This document shows, in pieces, positions 54,312-63,814 of a stretch of DNA of 64,000 bases (the first letter of the stretch is position 1; each line of letters starts with the position of its first letter). Source of the DNA: Caulobacter sp. X. GTDB taxonomy: Bacteria; Pseudomonadota; Alphaproteobacteria; Caulobacterales; Caulobacteraceae. The DNA lies in the NCBI RefSeq assembly GCF_002742635.1, contig NZ_PEGF01000001.1:1054001-1118000 (forward strand), read 5' to 3'. The notes under the pieces were generated by a model. That model was not told the DNA's origin and made no database searches. It saw only the letters and a list, made by a program, of their open reading frames with translations. The position numbers and the translations under genes are program-made.

Positions 54312-55141
54312 GCGCGCCCGAGATCGAAGAGCCCGCCGTCGAAACGGCCGACAGCGAAAAGTATCCGATCGAGGTCCGCGGCCTCGTCTCCCGTTTTGGC
54401 GAACATGTCGTCCACGACGGCCTGGACCTGAAGGTCGAGCGCGGCGAGGTGCTGGGCGTGGTCGGCGGTTCAGGCACCGGCAAGTCGGTGCTGCTAAACA
54501 CCATCATCGGCCTCAAGGCGCCCGACGGCGGCCATGTGCGGCTGTTCGGCGGCGACATGCGCACGGCTTCGCGCCGCCGCTGGTCGTCGATCGAGCGCCG
54601 CTGGGGGGTCCTGTTCCAACAGGGCGCCCTGTTCTCGAACCTGACCGTGCGCGAGAACGTGGCCGCGCCGCTGCACGAGCACACCCGCCTGCCCCGTCGC
54701 GAGATCGACGAGATCGCCGACCTGAAGATCGCCATGGTCGGCCTTCCCGCCCACGCCGCCCTGCTGAAGCCAGCCGAGCTCTCGGGCGGCATGCGCAAGC
54801 GCGCGGGCCTGGCCCGCGCCCTGGCGATGGATCCCGAGCTATTGTTCCTGGACGAGCCCACCGCCGGGCTTGACCCGATCAGCGCCGGGGCCTTCGACGA
54901 ATTGATCAACGACCTTTCGGAAAGCCTGGATCTGACGGTGTTCATGATCACCCACGATCTGGACACCCTCTACGCCATCACCGATCGCGTGGCGGTTCTG
55001 GCCGACAAGAAGGTCGTCGCCGTGGCGCCGGTTCATGAGCTCGAGCGTTCGGATCATCCCTGGATCAAGAAATACTTCCTGGGTCCGCGAGGACGCGCCG
55101 CCGCGTCCGCCATGTCCCAGGCCGAGGCGAGGATCGACTGA
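54308..55141 (+). CDS. mlaF: MlaF-type ABC ATPase
   Basis: A 277-residue ATP-binding subunit. Walker A is GVVGGSGTGKSVLLN, the Q-loop FQQGALFSNLTVREN, the signature LSGGMRKRAGLARALA and Walker B LLFLDEPTAGLDP; the switch His is in FMITHDLDTL. These features fit the phospholipid-importer branch. It overlaps the permease stop by ATGA and the next gene by TGATG. Confidence 0.92.
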   Translation: MSAPEIEEPAVETADSEKYPIEVRGLVSRFGEHVVHDGLDLKVERGEVLGVVGGSGTGKSVLLNTIIGLKAPDGGHVRLFGGDMRTASRRRWSSIERRWGVLFQQGALFSNLTVRENVAAPLHEHTRLPRREIDEIADLKIAMVGLPAHAALLKPAELSGGMRKRAGLARALAMDPELLFLDEPTAGLDPISAGAFDELINDLSESLDLTVFMITHDLDTLYAITDRVAVLADKKVVAVAPVHELERSDHPWIKKYFLGPRGRAAASAMSQAEARID

Positions 55142-56079
55142 TGGAAAGAAACGCCAACTACGCGGTGGTCGGCGCGATCACGCTGGCCCTTTTCATGGGG
55201 CTGATCGTCTTCGCCGTCTGGCTGGCCAAGATCAGCTTCAATCGCGACTACGACCTGTATGACGTGCTGTTCGTCGGTCCCGTCCGCGGTCTCTCGCAAG
55301 GCGGGGAAGTCCACTTCAACGGCATCAAGGTCGGCGAGGTCACGCGCATCGAGCTGGACAAGAGCGACCCCAACCGGGTGATCGCGCGCATCCGCGTCAC
55401 CTCGGACGTGCCGATCAAGGTCGACAGCTACGCCACGCTGGAGCCGCAGGGCATCACGGGCGTGAACTACATCCAGATCACCGCCGGCTCGCCGAACAAG
55501 GAGTTGCTGAAGGATACGGTGAAGGGCGGCCGCGTGCCCGTCCTGCGCAGCCAGCGCAGCACCCTCTCCGACCTGCTGGAAGGCGGCGGCACGGTGCTGA
55601 CCCGCACGATCGAGGCGCTGGACCGCGTCAACCGCGTGCTCTCCGACAAGAACATCAAGACCTTCAGCGCCACGCTCAGCGACGTCCAGGCCGTCACGGC
55701 CGAGCTGCGCGAGCGCAAGGAGGTCATCGCCGACGCCCAGAAGGCGCTGCAGAGCATCGACCAGACGGCCCAGTCGATCACCCAGCTGGCCAATAGCGCC
55801 GACGGGGTCGTCAACGGCGACGCCAAGCGCACGCTGAAGGAGCTGGGCGACGCCGCCGCCGAGCTGCGCGCCGCCGCCAAGGACGCCCGCGGCATGGTCA
55901 GCAAGCTGGAAGGCCCGACCAGCGACTTCGCCAACACCGGCCTGCCTCAGCTGTCGGCGGCTATCGTCACCCTGCAATCGGCCGCCGAGTCCTTGGACCG
56001 TCTGGTCGGCGAGGTCGAGCAGAACCCTCGCGGCGCGCTCAGCAAGGCGCCTGCCAAGGAAGTGGAGGTCAAACCATGA
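55141..56079 (+). CDS. mlaD: MlaD-type MCE domain protein
   Basis: A 312-residue protein with one N-terminal membrane anchor (YAVVGAITLALFMGLIVFAV). An MCE domain follows (YDVLFVGPVRGLSQGGEVHF, NGIKVGEVTRIEL), then a long helical tail (about residues 150-300). It forms a periplasmic ring that carries lipid between the permease and the outer membrane, as MlaD does. Overlaps mlaF by one base and the lipoprotein gene by four. Confidence 0.9.
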   Translation: MERNANYAVVGAITLALFMGLIVFAVWLAKISFNRDYDLYDVLFVGPVRGLSQGGEVHFNGIKVGEVTRIELDKSDPNRVIARIRVTSDVPIKVDSYATLEPQGITGVNYIQITAGSPNKELLKDTVKGGRVPVLRSQRSTLSDLLEGGGTVLTRTIEALDRVNRVLSDKNIKTFSATLSDVQAVTAELRERKEVIADAQKALQSIDQTAQSITQLANSADGVVNGDAKRTLKELGDAAAELRAAAKDARGMVSKLEGPTSDFANTGLPQLSAAIVTLQSAAESLDRLVGEVEQNPRGALSKAPAKEVEVKP

Positions 56080-56711
56080 GCCGCATCCGCAACTTCGCCC
56101 GCCTCACGGCGGTCGCGGCGCTCGCCATGGGCCTCTCGGCCTGCATCAGCGTCTTCCCCAAGACCAAGCCGGTGGGTCTCTATCGCTTTGGCGAGGCCGA
56201 GGTCAGCGCGCCCAAGGGACCGCCTGGGGCGATGTTCGGCGTGCTGAAGGCGCCGACGGTCTTCACCCGCGCCGCCGCCAGCGACCGGATCCTGACCAGC
56301 AGCCAAGGTCAGGTGGCCTATATCGCCGACGCGCGTTGGGTCTCGGCGGCCTCGGTGCTGTTCGAGGAGGCGGTGGCTCGCGCGTTCGAGAACGATCCCG
56401 GCCGCGCCCGCCTGATCGGCCGCGGCGAGGTGGCCAAGGTCGACCTCGTTCTGCGGCTGGAGGTGCGGACCTTCGAGGCCGACTACGTCAACGGCCCCAA
56501 GGCCGCGCCCGAAGTCGTGGTGCGCGTGCGCGGCGTCCTGAACCGCAACACCGACCGCGCGCTTGTCGGCGATCAGGTCTTCGAGGCGCGCGTGAAGGCG
56601 GCGGATAATCGCGTCTCGGCGATCGTGCCGGCCTATGACAAGGCCGTCGCCCAGGTGCTGGGCGAGATCGTCGCCTGGGCCAATGCGGCCGGACCGGGGA
56701 TCGCGGGCTAA
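56076..56711 (+). CDS. Lipoprotein of the Mla-type system (PqiC-like)
   Basis: A 211-residue lipoprotein with lipobox AMGLSAC (Cys about residue 23). A PqiC/DUF330-like body follows: YRFGEAEVSAPKG, ADARWVSAASVLFEEAVARA and VVVRVRGVLNRNTDRALVGD. Such auxiliary lipoproteins anchor the transport bridge in the outer membrane. It ends the operon, its ATG overlapping the mlaD stop. Confidence 0.83.
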   Translation: MSRIRNFARLTAVAALAMGLSACISVFPKTKPVGLYRFGEAEVSAPKGPPGAMFGVLKAPTVFTRAAASDRILTSSQGQVAYIADARWVSAASVLFEEAVARAFENDPGRARLIGRGEVAKVDLVLRLEVRTFEADYVNGPKAAPEVVVRVRGVLNRNTDRALVGDQVFEARVKAADNRVSAIVPAYDKAVAQVLGEIVAWANAAGPGIAG

Positions 56712-57472
56712 AGCGCGGCCAAGGGCTCGGTCACCGCGCCGTAGCCCGCCTCGGCCGGGATGCGGAGAACCTCCCCGTCCACCCACGGCTCGACCGTGAC
56801 GAGTTCGCGCGCCGCCGCACGCCTGACGGCGTCCGCGGGATCGGCGCTCTCGGCCAGCAGTTGAAGGTTCATGCGCGTGGGGAAAATCACCTTGCGCGCC
56901 CCCGACGCGGCCAATTCAAGAGCCTTTCCAGGCGCGATCCACTCGGCGTCGACGGCCTCGTGGCCGTCACAGATCGCCTGCTGCGCCGCGGGCGCGTGGG
57001 CGACATAGAACCAGGTGTCGAACCGCTTGGGCATCAGCTTCGGCGTGATCCAGCGCGCGAAGACCGTCAGGGCGGAGAGATCCAGGCGCAGGCCCAGGTC
57101 CGCCACCACGTCCAGGAAGGGAACCTGATCCTCGGCCACCGCGGCGCGAACGTCCTTGGCCGCTTCGCCCGCATAGACCGCGCCGTCGCGGTCGCGCGCC
57201 AGCAGGACCCCGGCCTCCTCGTAGGCCTCCCGCAAGGCGGCGATCCGCAAGGCCGCGTCGTCGGCCTCCACCGCGTCAAATCCCAGTGCGTGATCGCGCC
57301 AGCGAGGGTCGCTGTCGCCCGCGTGGCTCTTGCCGCCGGGAAAGACCAAGGCGCCGGCGGCGAAGTCTATCTGGTGGTGGCGCTTGACCATCAGCACTTC
57401 GAAATCCGGAGCGTCTCGAAGCAGCAGTATGGTCGCGGCCGGGCGGATTGCGCCCTGCGAAGAGTCGGACAT
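56708..57472 (-). CDS. Nudix hydrolase (NUDT19-like)
   Basis: A 254-residue hydrolase. The Nudix box is split by a long insertion: FPGGKSHAGD, then ALREAYEEAGVLLARD about 35 residues later, as in CoA-diphosphatase-like NUDT19 proteins. The N-terminus reads RPAATILLLRDAPDFEVLMV. It probably cleaves CoA or acyl-CoA pyrophosphates. It overlaps the convergent lipoprotein gene by four bases. Confidence 0.83.
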   Translation of the reverse strand: MSDSSQGAIRPAATILLLRDAPDFEVLMVKRHHQIDFAAGALVFPGGKSHAGDSDPRWRDHALGFDAVEADDAALRIAALREAYEEAGVLLARDRDGAVYAGEAAKDVRAAVAEDQVPFLDVVADLGLRLDLSALTVFARWITPKLMPKRFDTWFYVAHAPAAQQAICDGHEAVDAEWIAPGKALELAASGARKVIFPTRMNLQLLAESADPADAVRRAAARELVTVEPWVDGEVLRIPAEAGYGAVTEPLAAL

Positions 57473-57532
57473 GCCGATAGTCTGGCGCCGCTGAAGCGCC
57501 GCCGCCAGCCTAGATTCGAACGACCGTTCGAC

Positions 57533-58753
57533 TCAGGCTGAGGCGGATCGCCGCCGTTCGGCGCTGCGATCCATGCGCTCAAGCAGATAGTCGGTGTCGT
57601 CGCGCGAGGCCGTGTGGCTAGAGGTCAGGAAGCGCTGGATCATGTGCTCCTGGAACCGCTCGCGATCGTGATCCCCGCCATCGAACTCCAGGCTGTGGAA
57701 CGCGTCCACCCCGGCTCGGAAGGCCGAGTAGAGACGCTCAGGCAGGCCCGCCCGCTCGCAGATGGCCTTCAGGCCCAGCGAGCCGGCGTCGTGGATCATC
57801 AGCCAAGCGCGGTGGTGGGGGACGCCCGCCAGCTCGGCCACGCCCCACTCGAAGAAGGCCATGTGGCCGTGCGCCAGGGCCCGCAACAGCAGCGATGGCG
57901 AGAGGCGACCGACGCTGTTGAGGTGCGCCACGAACGCCTTCGGATCGGCGGTCCGCCCGGCCTGATCCACCAGGTCGACCGTCGCCCGCTCCTTGGCGTC
58001 GACGATCAGCTCCAGCGTCAGCTCGGCCGACAGGGCATGGTGCGTCAGGATGTGGTCGCGCAGCTGGTCGCCGACCATGTCGATCAAGCGCTCGGCCACG
58101 GCCATTGGAAGGGTCGCGCGATAGGCGACGGCCTGCAGCACCTGCTCGGACCTGGCGAAGCGAGACAGCGCCTTCTTCAGCGAGACCTCGGAGAAGCGGG
58201 CGTTGTCGTTGGCGCAGGCGGCGGCGACAGCCTCCTCCCCGGCCTCCTCCACCAGCTGAGCCGTTATCCGGCTGGAGAGCTTTGGACGCTTGGCCACCGC
58301 CAGTTGGCGCGCGGGCCCGCCAACGCGGATGATCTCGGCCAGATCCGCGTCGGTGAAGACCGGCGAGAAGGCGATGATCGGCAAGCTGACCAGCTCGATG
58401 TCGCGGGCCAGCCGCATGGCGACGTCGTGCGGCAGGATTTTCGAGCTCTTCAGCGTCACCGCCATGGCCCGACGCACCAGCTCGGCGGCGTCGGCGGCCA
58501 TCACCCGCAGGATGTCGTGGGCGACCTGGCGGTCTTCTTCGCTGAGTTCGGCGCGGTCGATCTTGCGGCACAGTTTGTGAGCGGCCAGCGCCCGCTCATC
58601 GGCGGTCGCGCCCTTCACGAGCATCCGGATGTCGGATTCGGTCAGTGCTGCGCGCGTCGTGGCCAAGGGCGTCCGTCCGGACCGGGGGTTGTGTCGAAGC
58701 CTGTCGTGCCTATCAGCGAGCCGCCCCGGGAGCGTTTCGCGAGTCACGATCAT
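57533..58753 (-). CDS. DUF2336 protein
   Basis: A protein of about 370-406 residues, all helical, with repeated two-helix units (ADAAELVRRAMAVTL, RSVAKRPKLSSRITAQLVEE-like) resembling HEAT repeats. The DUF2336 family is common in alphaproteobacteria with unknown function, probably protein binding. The start is uncertain: the listed ATG has no ribosome binding site, and a later TTG or ATG at MLVKGATADER are possible. Confidence 0.75.
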   Translation of the reverse strand: MIVTRETLPGRLADRHDRLRHNPRSGRTPLATTRAALTESDIRMLVKGATADERALAAHKLCRKIDRAELSEEDRQVAHDILRVMAADAAELVRRAMAVTLKSSKILPHDVAMRLARDIELVSLPIIAFSPVFTDADLAEIIRVGGPARQLAVAKRPKLSSRITAQLVEEAGEEAVAAACANDNARFSEVSLKKALSRFARSEQVLQAVAYRATLPMAVAERLIDMVGDQLRDHILTHHALSAELTLELIVDAKERATVDLVDQAGRTADPKAFVAHLNSVGRLSPSLLLRALAHGHMAFFEWGVAELAGVPHHRAWLMIHDAGSLGLKAICERAGLPERLYSAFRAGVDAFHSLEFDGGDHDRERFQEHMIQRFLTSSHTASRDDTDYLLERMDRSAERRRSASA

Positions 58754-58830
58754 CAGTTGTTAGGCTTAACGATTGTTTGCGCCGCGAGGCCAGAGCCCCC
58801 GCGCTTGCGCGGGCTCAATCTTTTGCAAAT

Positions 58831-58879
58831 GGAGCGCGTTCGAGCGGTTCAACCGCTCACACTCAAACCTACGCGCTCC
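58831..58879. repeat. Extragenic palindromic repeat, copy B
   Basis: GGAGCGCGT pairs with ACGCGCTCC at the ends, and GAGCGGTT pairs with AACCGCTC inside. It shares the loop AACCGCTCACACT (58851-58863) exactly with the hairpin at 15445-15493. It lies between the DUF2336 gene and the histidine kinase gene. Confidence 0.6.
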
Positions 58880-58956
58880 AGCGATTAACGATGTGACGTA
58901 ACGCCGAGCAAAGGACACCCGCCTAAGGTGCCCGGCCCATCACGAGGAGCGCGCCT

Positions 58957-60747
58957 TTGCTCGCCGAGCGCCGCCAGACCGAAGATTCCGCGGGAAGCGC
59001 GCAGTTGGCCAAGGCTCTCGACGCCCAGGCTGCCCTGCTGCCTTACGCGCTGGGCGTCTTCGCCGTCAGCTTGCCGCTGTTCGTCTGGGTGGCCTCGTTC
59101 GCGACCAACAGCATCTGGATGACGGCCAGCTTCGCGATCTTCGCGATCAACTGGGGCGCCTTCTATCTGGCGGTGAACTGGCTGCGCGACGACCGGTCGC
59201 GGGACCTGGGACGCCGCGCCCGCATTCACGTGGCCTGCGGGGCGCTGTGGGCCATGGCGGTCGCGCAGATCTCGGCCTTCGCGGCTGGCGCTGGTCCGGC
59301 GCGCGAGACCCTGCTGATGCTGGCGACGGCCGGAGCGGTGCTGTGCGCGTTCTTTTCGGCGCCCTACCTGCCCGCCCTCCTGATCGTCACGCCTCTGGCG
59401 GCCGCCGGCCCGCTGATCGCCCAGTTCATGGGGCCCGCCCCTCGTTCGGGCTTGGAGCTGACCTGGGGCGCCACGGCGCTGGCCCTGGCGCTGGCCATGA
59501 TCCACAACCGCGCCCTGCGTCGGCAACACGGTCTTGCGGTCGAGCACGAGCGGCTGGTCGACGAACGCCTGCGCGTGCTCGAGACCGCCGAACGCACGGC
59601 GCGTTCCAAGTCCGACATCGTCGCCACGCTGAGCCACGAAATCCGCAACGGCCTGACCGGGGTCACCCACGTCCTGGCCGCCGCCGCCGGCCGCGGCGGG
59701 CGCGCCGCGCCCTCGCGCGAACAGCTGAACGCCGCGCTGGACGCCGCCCAGGACCTGATCGCGGTGCTGAACGCCACGCTCGACTCCGAGACAGCCGAAT
59801 CCGGCCGCCTCAGCGTCGAAACCCAGCCGTTCGATCCCGTCCGCCTCATCCAGGATCTCGTGCTGCTGGAGAAGCCGCACGCCGGCGCCAAGGGCCTGGA
59901 GCTCTCGGTTCATATCGACCCGCTGCTGCTGAGCCGCGAGCGCGGCGCGACGGTCGCCGACCCGCTACGCACGCGCCAGATCATGTCCAACCTGCTCGGC
60001 AACGCGGTGAAGTACACCGTGCGCGGCCGGATCGAGGTTCGCCTTGAGCTTCGCGACGATCACGTGGCGGTGGAAGTCGCCGACACGGGCCCTGGCCTGA
60101 CGCCAGAGGAACTGGAACTGGCCTTCGAGCCGTTCCGTCGCGTGGAGCGCACCGGGGCGGGCGTCAACGGCGCGGGCCTGGGCCTGTCTCTGTCGCGCCA
60201 GCTGTCCCGGCTGATGGGCGGCGCTCTGGACGCCAGCAGCGCCATGGGCGTCGGCAGTTGCTTCACCCTGCGCCTCCCGTTCGATCCCCTGGCCGAGCGC
60301 GGACCTCACGAAGCCTCGTCGCCCGCCGATCCTCTGGGCGCGCCCCGCGCGATGCGCGTGCTGATCGCCGAGGACGACGCCCTGAACGCCGCCATGCTGC
60401 GCGCCATTCTTGAGCAGCTGGGCCACCAGGTCGTCCACGCCCAGAACGGCCGACGCGCCTTGGACCTGGCCCGGATCGCCGAGTTCGACCTTTTGATGCT
60501 GGACGGTCGCATGCCGGTGATGGACGGCCCCTCGGCCGCCAAGGCCCTGCGCGAGAACGACGGCCCCAACCGGCGCGCGCCGATCATCGCCATGATCGAC
60601 GGCGACGCCGACGAGGCCCGCGAGAGCCTCGACGCCGGCGCCGACATCGTGCTGCGCAAGCCGGTCAGCGTGGCCGGCGTGGCGCGGGCCGTCGCCGACG
60701 CGGCGGCGCTCGAGCGCCCCGACGCCGTCCGCACCGCCGCGGCCTGA
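58957..60747 (+). CDS. Hybrid histidine kinase with receiver domain
   Basis: A 596-residue membrane kinase starting with a TTG (GAGGAG eight bases before). About six helices form an N-terminal sensor up to residue 185. The H-box is ATLSHEIRNGLTGVTHVL; an HATPase domain follows (MSNLLGNAVKYTV, VADTGPGLTPEEL, GAGLGLSLSRQLSRLMGG). A C-terminal receiver has IAEDDALNAAML, LLMLDGRMPVMDGPS with the phospho-Asp and DIVLRKPVSVAGV with the Lys. The Gly after Asn in the H-box replaces the usual Pro. The pathway is unknown. Confidence 0.88.
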   Translation: MLAERRQTEDSAGSAQLAKALDAQAALLPYALGVFAVSLPLFVWVASFATNSIWMTASFAIFAINWGAFYLAVNWLRDDRSRDLGRRARIHVACGALWAMAVAQISAFAAGAGPARETLLMLATAGAVLCAFFSAPYLPALLIVTPLAAAGPLIAQFMGPAPRSGLELTWGATALALALAMIHNRALRRQHGLAVEHERLVDERLRVLETAERTARSKSDIVATLSHEIRNGLTGVTHVLAAAAGRGGRAAPSREQLNAALDAAQDLIAVLNATLDSETAESGRLSVETQPFDPVRLIQDLVLLEKPHAGAKGLELSVHIDPLLLSRERGATVADPLRTRQIMSNLLGNAVKYTVRGRIEVRLELRDDHVAVEVADTGPGLTPEELELAFEPFRRVERTGAGVNGAGLGLSLSRQLSRLMGGALDASSAMGVGSCFTLRLPFDPLAERGPHEASSPADPLGAPRAMRVLIAEDDALNAAMLRAILEQLGHQVVHAQNGRRALDLARIAEFDLLMLDGRMPVMDGPSAAKALRENDGPNRRAPIIAMIDGDADEARESLDAGADIVLRKPVSVAGVARAVADAAALERPDAVRTAAA

Positions 60748-60828
60748 TCCTTCTGCCGTAAGGTAAGCCTTTCGCCCTCCTTCGCCCTCCCCCATGGTTC
60801 TGGAAAGAACAGAAAAAGGGAGGACGCG

Positions 60829-62019
60829 ATGCTGGAAGGTCTGCGGGTCGTCGAGCTGGCGACCTATATCGCCGCGCCTGGCGCGGCCGGGATCATGGCC
60901 GACTGGGGCGCGGACGTGATCAAGGTCGAGTCGCCGGAGGGCGATCCGATGCGACGCTTCTTCGACACCATTGGCTCGGACCAGGACGCCAACCCCGTCT
61001 TCGAACTCGACAACCGGGGTAAACGCGCCGTGGTGCTGGACATCCGCAGCGACCTGGGCCGCGAGGCTCTGAAGGCGCTGGCCGCCACCGCCGACATCTT
61101 CCTGACCAATGTCCGCCCCGCCGCCCTGGCCCGCGCCGGGCTGGACTACGAAGCGCTGAAGGCCGTCAATCCGCGCCTGATCTACGCCAGCCTGACCGGC
61201 TATGGCTTGACCGGGCCCGACGCTGACAAGCCGGGCATGGACGTCGCCGCCTTCTGGTCGCGCGCGGGCGTCGGATCGATCACCGCGCCAAAGGGCTCGG
61301 AGCCCTTTCCGATCCGCACCGGCATGGGCGACCACGTTACCTCGCTGGCGACTGTGTCGGCGATCCTCGCGGCGGTGTACGAGCGCCAACACACCGGCGT
61401 CGGCCGCCTGGTCGAGACCTCGCTTCTCCGCACGGGCGTCTATGCGATCGGCTCGGACATGGCGATCCAGCTGCGCTTGGGGAAACTGGCCTCGACGCGG
61501 GGCCGGCGCGAGGCCGTTCAGCCGCTGGCCAACTTCTACAAGACCGCCGATGGGCGCTGGATCTGCCTGCTGCCCCGTCAGGGCTCCGTCGACTGGCCGC
61601 GCATCGCGGCGGCCGCCGGTCACCCCGAGCTGGTTGAAGACCCGCGTTTCTCCTCGGCCAAGGCCCGGCGCGAGCACGGCGAGGCGCTGGTCGACATCCT
61701 GGACGCCGCCTTCGGGGCCATGACCTACGCCAAGGCGGCCGAAGCGCTCGACGCGGGCGACATCACCTGGGCGCCCTACCAGACACCCCGCGAACTGGCC
61801 GAAGACGCCCAGGCCGAGGCGGCGGGCTGCTTCGTCCAGACGCCGGACGGACGCGGCGGGACCTTCAGAGCTCCAGCCGCACCGGCCCGCTTCCCCGGCG
61901 CGGCGGATGGGCCACGGGGTCCCGCGCCGGCGCTGGGCGCGGACACGGCGGCGGTGTTCCGGGAACTGGGCTGGGACGAGGAAAGGGTCGCGGCGCTGAC
62001 GGCGGTCAGCGCTGCTTGA
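60829..62019 (+). CDS. CaiB/BaiF family III CoA transferase
   Basis: A 396-residue enzyme that moves CoA between carboxylic acids. The N-terminal GLRVVELATYIAAPGAAGIM and ADWGADVIKVESPEGDPMR, the catalytic Asp in KPGMDVAAFWSRAG, and GMGDHVTSLATVSAILAAVY match the family. It has AGGGAGGACGCG before the ATG. The substrate is unknown; a partial acyl-CoA dehydrogenase lies nearby but is not in the same operon. Confidence 0.88.
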   Translation: MLEGLRVVELATYIAAPGAAGIMADWGADVIKVESPEGDPMRRFFDTIGSDQDANPVFELDNRGKRAVVLDIRSDLGREALKALAATADIFLTNVRPAALARAGLDYEALKAVNPRLIYASLTGYGLTGPDADKPGMDVAAFWSRAGVGSITAPKGSEPFPIRTGMGDHVTSLATVSAILAAVYERQHTGVGRLVETSLLRTGVYAIGSDMAIQLRLGKLASTRGRREAVQPLANFYKTADGRWICLLPRQGSVDWPRIAAAAGHPELVEDPRFSSAKARREHGEALVDILDAAFGAMTYAKAAEALDAGDITWAPYQTPRELAEDAQAEAAGCFVQTPDGRGGTFRAPAAPARFPGAADGPRGPAPALGADTAAVFRELGWDEERVAALTAVSAA

Positions 62020-62884
62020 TCTTGTCGTTGGCGTCGGCCAGCACGCGCAGCATCTCGGCCGAGAACATCGAGCTAGCCAGGCGCTGGCCCGCGCCCATGC
62101 TGGAAGAGCCGGAAGAGCCCGCCCCGCCGAAGGGATCGCCGACATCCTGCGAGCCTCGCAGGATCAGGTCCATAACCGCCTCCTGCTGGCGGATGCGCTC
62201 AAGGCGCCGGCCGCTGGCGTACTGCATGAAGCCCTGGTCTTCGTCGGCCGCGCGGGAGGGGGCTGGATCAGGGACCTGAGCCGCGCCGCCGGTCTTGGTC
62301 AGGTTGGCATAGAGCTCGCCGACGGTGGTCGGACGGCCGTCACGATAGAAGATCGAGCGGTTGGCCTGGGCGGCCTCGGGGAACATCGCCGCGGCGTTGG
62401 CGCCGGGCGAGGCGTTCGCCGCCTGGATCAGCTTGGCCGAGCCCTGCGGCCCTAGAAAGTGGGCGGCGTAGAGTTCGCCGGCGGTGGGCGAGCGCCCCAC
62501 CCGGCCGCGCAGATACGAGGCGTGATCCGAGGTCAGCTCGCCAGCCATCAGCGAGGCGGCGTGAGGATCCATCTTCAGTCCCAGCACCGCCTTGCGCGCC
62601 TCGTCGCCATCGACCCGATAGCGACCGTCGGATCCCTGGGTGATCAGGTCGGCATAGCGGGCGTAACCGTATTTGGAGCCATGCTTCTTCAGCGTGGCAA
62701 GCCACGTCTGGTCGACGAACTGGAACAGGCCCGAGGCCGACGACGTCCGCGCCCTGGCGGCCGGATTGAAGCCGCTCTCGCGCTTGGCCGCGCCCATCAG
62801 GAACGAAAAATCGACTCCCGTCGCGCTGGAGGCGCGCTGGATCGCCGACTCGACGACGCTGCGAATGGAACCTACGGCGGGCAT
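62006..62884 (-). CDS. Lytic transglycosylase (SLT domain)
   Basis: A 292-residue protein. An SLT-type domain has the catalytic Glu in AAKRESGFNPAARARTSSAS, then GLFQFVDQTWLATLKKHG and LTSDHASYLRGRVGRSPTAG, ELYAAHFLGP. The N-terminus (SIRSVVESAIQRASSATG) shows no signal peptide, so the route to the cell wall is unclear. A Ser/Gly-rich linker and a helical C-terminus (SMFSAEMLRVLADANDKIKQ) follow and might bind a partner. It might be analogous to C. crescentus PleA, needed for flagella and pili, but I cannot show that. Confidence 0.8.
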   Translation of the reverse strand: MPAVGSIRSVVESAIQRASSATGVDFSFLMGAAKRESGFNPAARARTSSASGLFQFVDQTWLATLKKHGSKYGYARYADLITQGSDGRYRVDGDEARKAVLGLKMDPHAASLMAGELTSDHASYLRGRVGRSPTAGELYAAHFLGPQGSAKLIQAANASPGANAAAMFPEAAQANRSIFYRDGRPTTVGELYANLTKTGGAAQVPDPAPSRAADEDQGFMQYASGRRLERIRQQEAVMDLILRGSQDVGDPFGGAGSSGSSSMGAGQRLASSMFSAEMLRVLADANDKIKQR

Positions 62885-62969
62885 GGCCTCAGGAGTCGGC
62901 GATCATGGTTAATTCGGAATTAACCACGTTCCATGCCGCGCGTCCGGGGACGAGATGCCGCAGGCGATC

Positions 62970-63056
62970 TTACGATTGTAAGAAAAATCGGCAAGGGATT
63001 ACGATTGTCAATTTACAGGATTGCGCGCCCATGCTGATCTGATCCTACGAATGTAA
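62970..63056. promoter_or_regulatory. Three 12-bp dyad sites upstream of the TonB gene
   Basis: TTACGATTGTAA (62970-62981), TTACGATTGTCA (62999-63010) and CTACGAATGTAA (63045-63056). Each has TAC and GTA half-sites about a 4-base spacer, resembling BlaI/MecI-type operators. The last ends 20 bases before the TonB start. Confidence 0.55.
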
Positions 63057-63076
63057 TTTCCGCTAGGGAGATCGAT

Positions 63077-63787
63077 ATGGCTCTGGCCCTGAATCCCAAT
63101 GGCTCCGGCATTCCGGGCCTGGACGAGACGCAGCGCAAGCTATCGCCCGTGCTGATCGTGGGCCTCGGGGTTTCGGCCGCCGCGCACCTGATGCTGATCG
63201 GCTACCTGGCCTATCAGAAGTGGAACCAGCCACTGCCTACAGCGGAGCCTGAAAATCCGTTCGTGATCGAGCAGGTCTACACGCCCAAGCCCCCGCCTCC
63301 CCCGCCGCCGCAACAGCCGACCACGCCGAGGCAGAATCAGATTCGGCTGCACACGCCGGTCCTGACGCCGCTGCCGACGCCCGATCCGCTACCGTTGAAG
63401 CCCGTGGAGGTCGACACGCCGCCAACACCGGGTCCGGTGGCCCTGCCGACCGCGCCGGCCGGTCCCGCGATGCCGCCCGCCCCACCGCCCAAGGTGATCA
63501 CTCGCGCCAACTGGCTGCGAATACCGTCCGGCGAGGAGATGGCGCGGTACTATCCCGAACGGGCCCAACAGCTGGGCGTCTCGGGCTCGGCGACGCTGAG
63601 CTGCACGGTGGCGGTGAATGGAACGGTGCGCGACTGCTCGGTGATCGCCGAGACGCCCGCCAGCCAGGGCTTCGGCGCCGCCGCCCTGAAGATCTCGCGC
63701 TTCTTCAGGATGAGACCGCAGATGGAGAACGGCGAGCCGGTCGACGGCGCCAGCATCAGCATCCCGATCCGGTTCAACGCGGGCTGA
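63077..63787 (+). CDS. tonB: TonB energy-transducing protein
   Basis: A 236-residue TonB. One N-terminal membrane helix ([20 protein letters not shown]) includes the conserved His; a proline-rich spacer follows (about residues 70-135: [22 protein letters not shown]). The C-terminal domain has [20 protein letters not shown] and [20 protein letters not shown]. It transfers membrane energy to TonB-dependent receptors. AGGGAG lies before the ATG. ExbB and ExbD are not in the window. Confidence 0.88.
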   Translation: MALALNPNGSGIPGLDETQRKLSPVLIVGLGVSAAAHLMLIGYLAYQKWNQPLPTAEPENPFVIEQVYTPKPPPPPPPQQPTTPRQNQIRLHTPVLTPLPTPDPLPLKPVEVDTPPTPGPVALPTAPAGPAMPPAPPPKVITRANWLRIPSGEEMARYYPERAQQLGVSGSATLSCTVAVNGTVRDCSVIAETPASQGFGAAALKISRFFRMRPQMENGEPVDGASISIPIRFNAG

Positions 63788-63814
63788 CCCGCCCTCCTCT
63801 GGCGTTGAAACGGC

